Origin: Adineta ricciae
Taxonomy: Eukaryota; Rotifera; Eurotatoria; Adinetida; Adinetidae
Assembly: GCA_905250025.1 (NCBI GenBank)
Contig: CAJNOJ010000158.1
Span: forward strand, 1 to 64,000
Direction: 5' to 3'
DNA: 64,000 nt
The stretch's first letter is position 1, and the number at the start of each line of letters is the position of its first letter. This document shows positions 59,134 through 64,000 of the stretch, piece by piece. The position numbers were made by a program, and so were the translations under genes. The notes beneath the pieces are model-generated. The model was not told the DNA's origin, did not search any database, and saw only the letters and a list, made by a program, of their open reading frames with translations.

Positions 59134-60438
59134 ATGACAACTTTCCGAGTGTTGTTACTTTTTACTCTCTCGTTATGTACCAAGGGACTGTACGAATGTT
59201 ATTTTGATTATGATGAAAAATGTCTTCCCGGTCTTCCATCGGGTTCGTATGTCGTACTGAATGAAACGAGTGACGAACCACGGCTACCTGCTTCGGATGT
59301 AACGGCGATTGGTAAACGATATTTGTTGAGTATTTCTTTCGATCCGTTCAAATGTTCTCATCATAGGAACGTACAATGATGATGGCGAATGTTTTTTTCC
59401 ATATGAATTGAATTCCTATCAAATGTATTTCTGTGCAAAGACAGATCCGGATTTACCAGCAACATGTCCAAGTTTTAACTTAACAGGACCTAAGCTGAAC
59501 TGCAGTGAAGGTAGTTGTTCATTGAAAATCGAATTCAGGGTAAAACGTTTTTTTCTCTTGCGAAAAGGTGAATATGGATATGAAAAGTTCGAGAGCGGAG
59601 AAACCGGTTCGCGTGTGCATCCAGTTGACATAAGACGTCCTCTCGAGGCTGGCGAACAATGCATTGGGTTTTATTATTATCTATCAGACAATAAATCGAA
59701 TGCGAGTATAAATGTCATAGTTGAAGATACAGTATCGAATACCAATACTACAATTCTATCGGCTTCTGAACGTCATGAAAATCGGTGGCATGAGATTCGA
59801 GGGGATTTCTATCTCTATAATGAGAATCCAACGGTAATTTCGTGTCGTGTTACAATAAAAAGTATTTTAGCTGTTTTTGTCTTCAAAGATCTATTTCGAA
59901 TTCCAACGAGGAGCTTCTCTCGATTCGTTACCATTCTACCTCGCAATCGATGATATAATCATCAATAATTTCGAATGTGGTATGAGTTAATATTAAATTC
60001 TTATTCCATAAACGATGTTCTATTTCTTAGCACCGATAAATACGACTACCATTCCAACAACGACAATTATCGTAAACGAATATTCTTAAATATATTCTTA
60101 CAGAAAAATTTCATCATTCAATCTAGACTACGACGACCTCAACTTCTTCAACAACGACAACTACTACAACTACCCCTCTCACCACTTCTCAAACCACGAC
60201 GACCACTACAGTGAGCGCTTCTACATCCACGAAAACAACAACAACAACAGTCGGTTCAACAAGAACAACGACATCTTCGGGATCGACAACGACGACGACA
60301 ACAACAACAACGAGTCCTCCTACAACTTCTAGGACTACTTCTACATCCACGATTACGACTAATACGCCACCATCATCCTCAATTCAAAGTAAATTCTCAT
60401 TCTTCGCAAACGTTCTTTTCATATTTTTCTTTATTTAG
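59134..60438 (+). CDS. Secreted MAM-like domain protein with Thr-rich stalk, copy 2
   Basis: Exons 59134-59311, 59367-59510, 59568-59833, 59889-59979, 60031-60071 and 60127-60438 give 343 residues. The signal peptide and the MAM-like ends (YECYFDYDEKC and YFEFQRGASLDSLPFYLAID) are kept. The Thr-rich stalk is eight codons shorter than in copy 1 owing to loss of ACA units. Intron 2 is 57 nt against 55 in copy 1, which would be a frameshift if it were coding and so supports the splice model. The hydrophobic tail ends VLFIFFFI. Confidence 0.75.
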
Positions 60439-60936
60439 TTCAATCTAACTTTCCAATGCTTCTCTTTTTCTTCTTATTTTTTCTATTAAAGAAAATTCTA
60501 ATTCAATAAACTACACAAATAAAAACAAACTTATCTTACTTTGTTTGAGAGAATCACTTTTCTGTTACATCTACACATCCCTCCATGTTTTACCTGTTCT
60601 TCAAAAGAACGAACAAATCAAATAGAAGTCAGACGGTAGATGTCTTATCTTCGCTCTTGCAACAATCAATTCAAAACTACACAGTAATAAATATCTTCTC
60701 TTTTACAACAGATCTTGAAACAAAATCATGATTTAGTAACAAAAGGGCGTTCTTTGATCTTGACTCATGTAGAAATCATCGAAGCTTAACCATTTTCTCG
60801 TTTTCTTTTGTCCCATATATGGACGCTGTTGATATTTGTTTCTTGTATGCGCGTTACACCTTTTTGTTTTCTCTCTCTTCTTATTCTCTGTATTTAAGGA
60901 CGGTACATGTGCGTATGTATTCATTTCACCTATCAA
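60439..60936. other. Intergenic region before the C2 gene, copy 2
   Basis: Counterpart of 13403-13904. No gene seen; conserved enough to include untranslated and promoter sequence. Confidence 0.45.
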
Positions 60937-61417
60937 ATGGCTCAAATTCAAGTGACAGTTGTCGAAGGACGAAATATAAAACGTAAAGATTTATTTAGCG
61001 AAAGTGATCCGTTCGTTCAAATTTATCTCGACGATAAACATATCAAGCAGAAGACTCGAGTGAAGCATAACTCGAAGAATCCACAATGGAATCAAATTCT
61101 CGTCTTGTAAGAAGACTCTCCTCATTTCTACTCAACGAACTGTGAATTATTTAGGAATCATTTACACGGACAAGATACTCTTCATGTCGATGTTTGTGAC
61201 GACGATAAGATCAAATATGACAAAATAGGCTCGTTCGAAATCGATTTGCATGAGCTGTATGAAAAACGTAGGTGAATTTTGATTTCGCAATTTATTGAAA
61301 TTTGCTCGATTGTTCGCAGATCGTATTGAGAATTGGTATAGTATACCCTCGCGATTCGGATCGTCCAGTCGTGGTGAAATTCATCTGATCATTGAGTATC
61401 AACCGTTAAAGGTTTAA
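60937..61417 (+). CDS. Single C2-domain protein, copy 2
   Basis: Exons 60937-61106, 61155-61267 and 61320-61417 encode 126 residues. The protein differs from copy 1 at only about two positions (DDKNI/DDKHI and GEVHL/GEIHL). Both Asp-rich calcium loops are kept. Its stop codon lies 47 bp from the end of the TRPM frame. Confidence 0.85.
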
Positions 61418-61464
61418 ACGTCGCTACCATAATGCAATCGTTTATTTGATGGATGATGATTCGT

Positions 61465-64000
61465 CTATTGTACAGAAGAAAAAAAAAAACAATGAAACTT
61501 CGAGTGGAGAGATTTTACTGTCGTTGTTTTTTTCTTTTCTTGAAGCAAATCAATTTTTTGTTCGAGATTTTGTAAAGTTGTTTCGATGTCGCCTTTTTTG
61601 TTTAGTTTGAAAACATCATGCCAATAATCTTCAGCTATTGCAGTTTCTCGTCGCATTTCATCGCTAACTGGAAAGAAATGTTTATCAAAAGATGATCAAG
61701 GCGTCATTTTCACTTACTTCGGAATTGTCCTTGAATCTCATCATCGGTCGTTTTCACGTCATCCAACAATACTTCGGTTGTAACTAAAGAGAGAAAACAT
61801 AAAAAGTCAATGGCACAAGTCGATAGGTTTACTTGATCGTTGATAACTTCGACTCTGATTGATCCGCATGACAACAAATCGAATCATACAGAAAGCGTAG
61901 TAGAGAAGATTAAACGGAGCGGGTAGGATAGGTTTTTTGCTAAATTCACTAACGATCAAGAAACGTTGATAACGCCATAAGTCATGAGATTTTTCTTGTA
62001 CGTTCTGAATGGTCACACTAGGACAAAAGATTTTAAAAAGCTCCTGAATCATTTCGTTGGTACTTACTTGAAAAGAGCAATGAGAACATTTAAAAGCAAT
62101 ATATTGGCAATAGCCACAAATATAATCGCCAGAATAAAAGCAATATTCGAATACGAATCAGTTCCACCTTTTACACAATGAAAACCTCGAATACAAATGA
62201 GAAAAGACAATGCTACAACGAACCGATTGGATCGACTTGGCCAAAGACTTTCCAAACACCATACTGTGCAATATCTCGAAGTAATTGCCATGTCCATGTA
62301 TTCTGTTTGTCGACAGAAATTGTAATATTTAGTAGTTTTCCATCGTCATTGTAGATCCAGTTAATCTGACCCGCAGAAGACAGCAACGACCATGATGTGA
62401 TGGAAAAACCGCACAGGAATACAAGAATGAAACAGAGAAAGAACGAAAGATCGCGCATCTATTTAGGGAAAAAATACAAACGAGAAAAGAAAATTGTCAA
62501 ACGAACCGTGTTGAAAATCATTAATAATTTCGGTCCAAGACGTTCGAATGCCGAAAATAGATAAAGAGTTCGAACAAACCAAAGAATTAAATCCAAACAC
62601 AAAAATATCCTAATACACAAAACGAACAAATCGATTCCTACTCAATATTTACCCTACTTCGATATCATAAAGAATGTTTCATGTAAGATGAATCGCGTTA
62701 CAAATGCGATTAAGTACAAAATAATTGCCGACACATCGATTAAATTCCATACACTCGAGATATATTCATAGAAATTCGAATGACTAAACTGAAAACCAAA
62801 CATACGAGATTACCCTTCGAAAGGCAATCGTTTATCTTACTTGATAAACTTCTTCTCCGATTAAACTCCAGGTGCAAATATGTAGAGCGATTTCAGTTAT
62901 CGGTATCGGTAAAATTTTCATATAAAGATCCTTATTCGAATGCATATTCAATGGTAAATAATCGATGAGAAGAACATAGCTGAATAGGCCAAGAAAAAGA
63001 GCAAAGAATATCTTTGGAAGAAAAAGTGAATCAGCGAGGAGGAAATGAAGAAGAGCACTGATAACATACGACATTGTAGAAAAAACGAACAATCGGCGCT
63101 TGATAGAAATAGACGATTCTTTTCGACCATCGAATTGGATTTCGTGTATTAATTTGATCAAATCTGAAATGGAAGTTCAATGGAGGATTCGTAACTTCAA
63201 AAAATCGATCTACTTAGGTAATGCCGGCATCATTTCGTATATCTGAGGTTTGAGTTCATTCCGAATCTGTTGACGTTTTCTTACATATGGTAAAAACACC
63301 GAAAATAACGGAAGCAATGGAAGAAAGAATGTGCAAAGTAAAATCTAAACGAAAAAGATTCGTTTCCGATAACGAAAGACGCTACAAAACAAATAACCCT
63401 CATGTTGATGGCTCTGCGTTTGTAATTGATATGTCCATACCTAAAATTGAAGATGTGATTGGAGATGAAGCAATTTCGAATGAATACCATGTCTCATCGA
63501 GGTATTTTTGAACGCATTCCGATGCAAGAAATGTTTGACAACTAGCTTCTTCAGCTAGTTGAAGAGGCTTAACGTTATCGAAAGCCGCAGCTGGTTGATT
63601 CAACAGATCAACAGCGAAATCTTCGTCAGTGTGAAAGCATTGATCAATAATCGCAGTTGCATATTTATCGAATTCACTACAAATCCTCAGCCCTTTCCAT
63701 CGATCCTGTGATCAAATTTAACTCACGTGGCGTTATCTCTATAGCGTTGTTTCTTTGCCGTATGAAGTGGCATCGTCAATGCATATCGATAAATTGTAGC
63801 AGCGAGCAACGGACTTGTTGCTGGATTCTACAAGGCATATGTCAAAGATTGAAATATTGAGAAATATCGTACCCAAGTTTTCGAACAGAGATACTTTGCG
63901 AGTTCGAATCGATCGACGAAAATGGCCCAGAGAAAAAACTCTCGTGTAGCATTTTGTCCCAATGGTTGATTTTTATTCGATGAGATTCGATAAAGCTATA
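61465..64000 (-). CDS. TRPM-like cation channel, copy 2 (5' part beyond window end)
   Basis: The C-terminal half of the channel is present: membrane helices from about 63161 down to 62100, pore-like YGVWKVFGQVDP (about 62250), the last helix ending LLNVLIALF, WRYQRFLIVSEFSKKPILPA after it, and the coiled coil LEQKIDLLQEKKKTTTVKSL. The N-terminal TRPM homology exons lie past 64000. The very end differs from copy 1: an A homopolymer near 61483 is longer here and shifts the frame, so the protein ends ...FFFSSVQ instead of ...CTIDESPSIKETIALW. Elsewhere the copies match closely. Confidence 0.85.

Larger units (their letters stand above)
41269..64000 (+). repeat. Large direct repeat, copy 2 (right block)
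   Basis: Colinear with 1-16964 in the same orientation. It continues past the window end inside the TRPM gene. Relative to copy 1 it carries a net gain of about 6 kb at 48091-54129 and a deletion of about 300 bp between the convergent NHL genes. Confidence 0.95.

Noticed and set aside
1-64000. CRISPR array, prokaryotic operon or integrated phage
   Set aside because: There are no spaced short repeats, no Shine-Dalgarno-led gene strings and no phage genes; most genes are intron-split and eukaryotic in type.

Overview
The window is eukaryotic and almost certainly from a bdelloid rotifer (Adineta/Rotaria type). The DNA is AT-rich. Genes are densely packed on both strands and most are split by very short GT-AG introns, typically 46-57 nt. 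The gene families are those expanded in bdelloids: NHL-repeat proteins, rhodopsin-like GPCRs with altered motifs, ADP-ribosyltransferase (ART) and ART-TPR proteins, Thr-rich mucin-like membrane proteins and C2 proteins. The species assignment is an inference from gene content and intron style. No rRNA, tRNA, CRISPR array or prokaryotic operon was seen.

Layout. Positions 1-16964 and 41269-64000 are two colinear, same-orientation copies of one block. The order in each is: EF-hand protein (EFCAB6-like, +), GPCR (-), decayed NHL-type gene (+), membrane-anchored NHL protein (+), coiled-coil NHL protein (-), a degenerate stretch, a FLILHELTA/MRX11-like protein (-), a MAM-like domain protein with Thr-rich stalk (+), a small C2 protein (+) and a TRPM-like channel (-). 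Copy 1 starts inside the EF-hand gene. Copy 2 runs off the window end inside the TRPM gene. Coding parts are nearly identical with mostly silent changes, and introns and spacers are more diverged. The copies differ in which genes are broken: the GPCR is a pseudogene in copy 1 and intact in copy 2. Copy 2 also carries an insertion of about 6 kb (48091-54129) flanked by 429-bp direct repeats. That insertion holds a fold-back inverted-repeat element and a third GPCR in opposite orientation.

The single-copy middle (about 17-41.2 kb) completes TRPM copy 1. It then carries a GPCR, a dead GH31 alpha-glucosidase, two tandem single-exon C2 paralogues, a mucin-like membrane protein built from tiny phase-1 exons and cut by an undetermined base, a GPCR 3' fragment, a WWE-ART enzyme, a 10-N gap inside poly-C, an ART-like/TPR protein whose ART site looks dead, and a P2-type cation ATPase of the Na+/K+-ATPase branch with unusual membrane motifs.

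How they work together. There are no operons. Themes are calcium and ion signalling (EF-hand, C2, TRPM, P-type ATPase), sensing (GPCRs), protein interaction scaffolds (NHL, TPR) and ADP-ribosylation. The large direct repeat is the main structural feature. It could be a true segmental duplication, allelic copies placed on one chromosome, or a haplotype-joining assembly artefact. The sequence alone cannot separate these.
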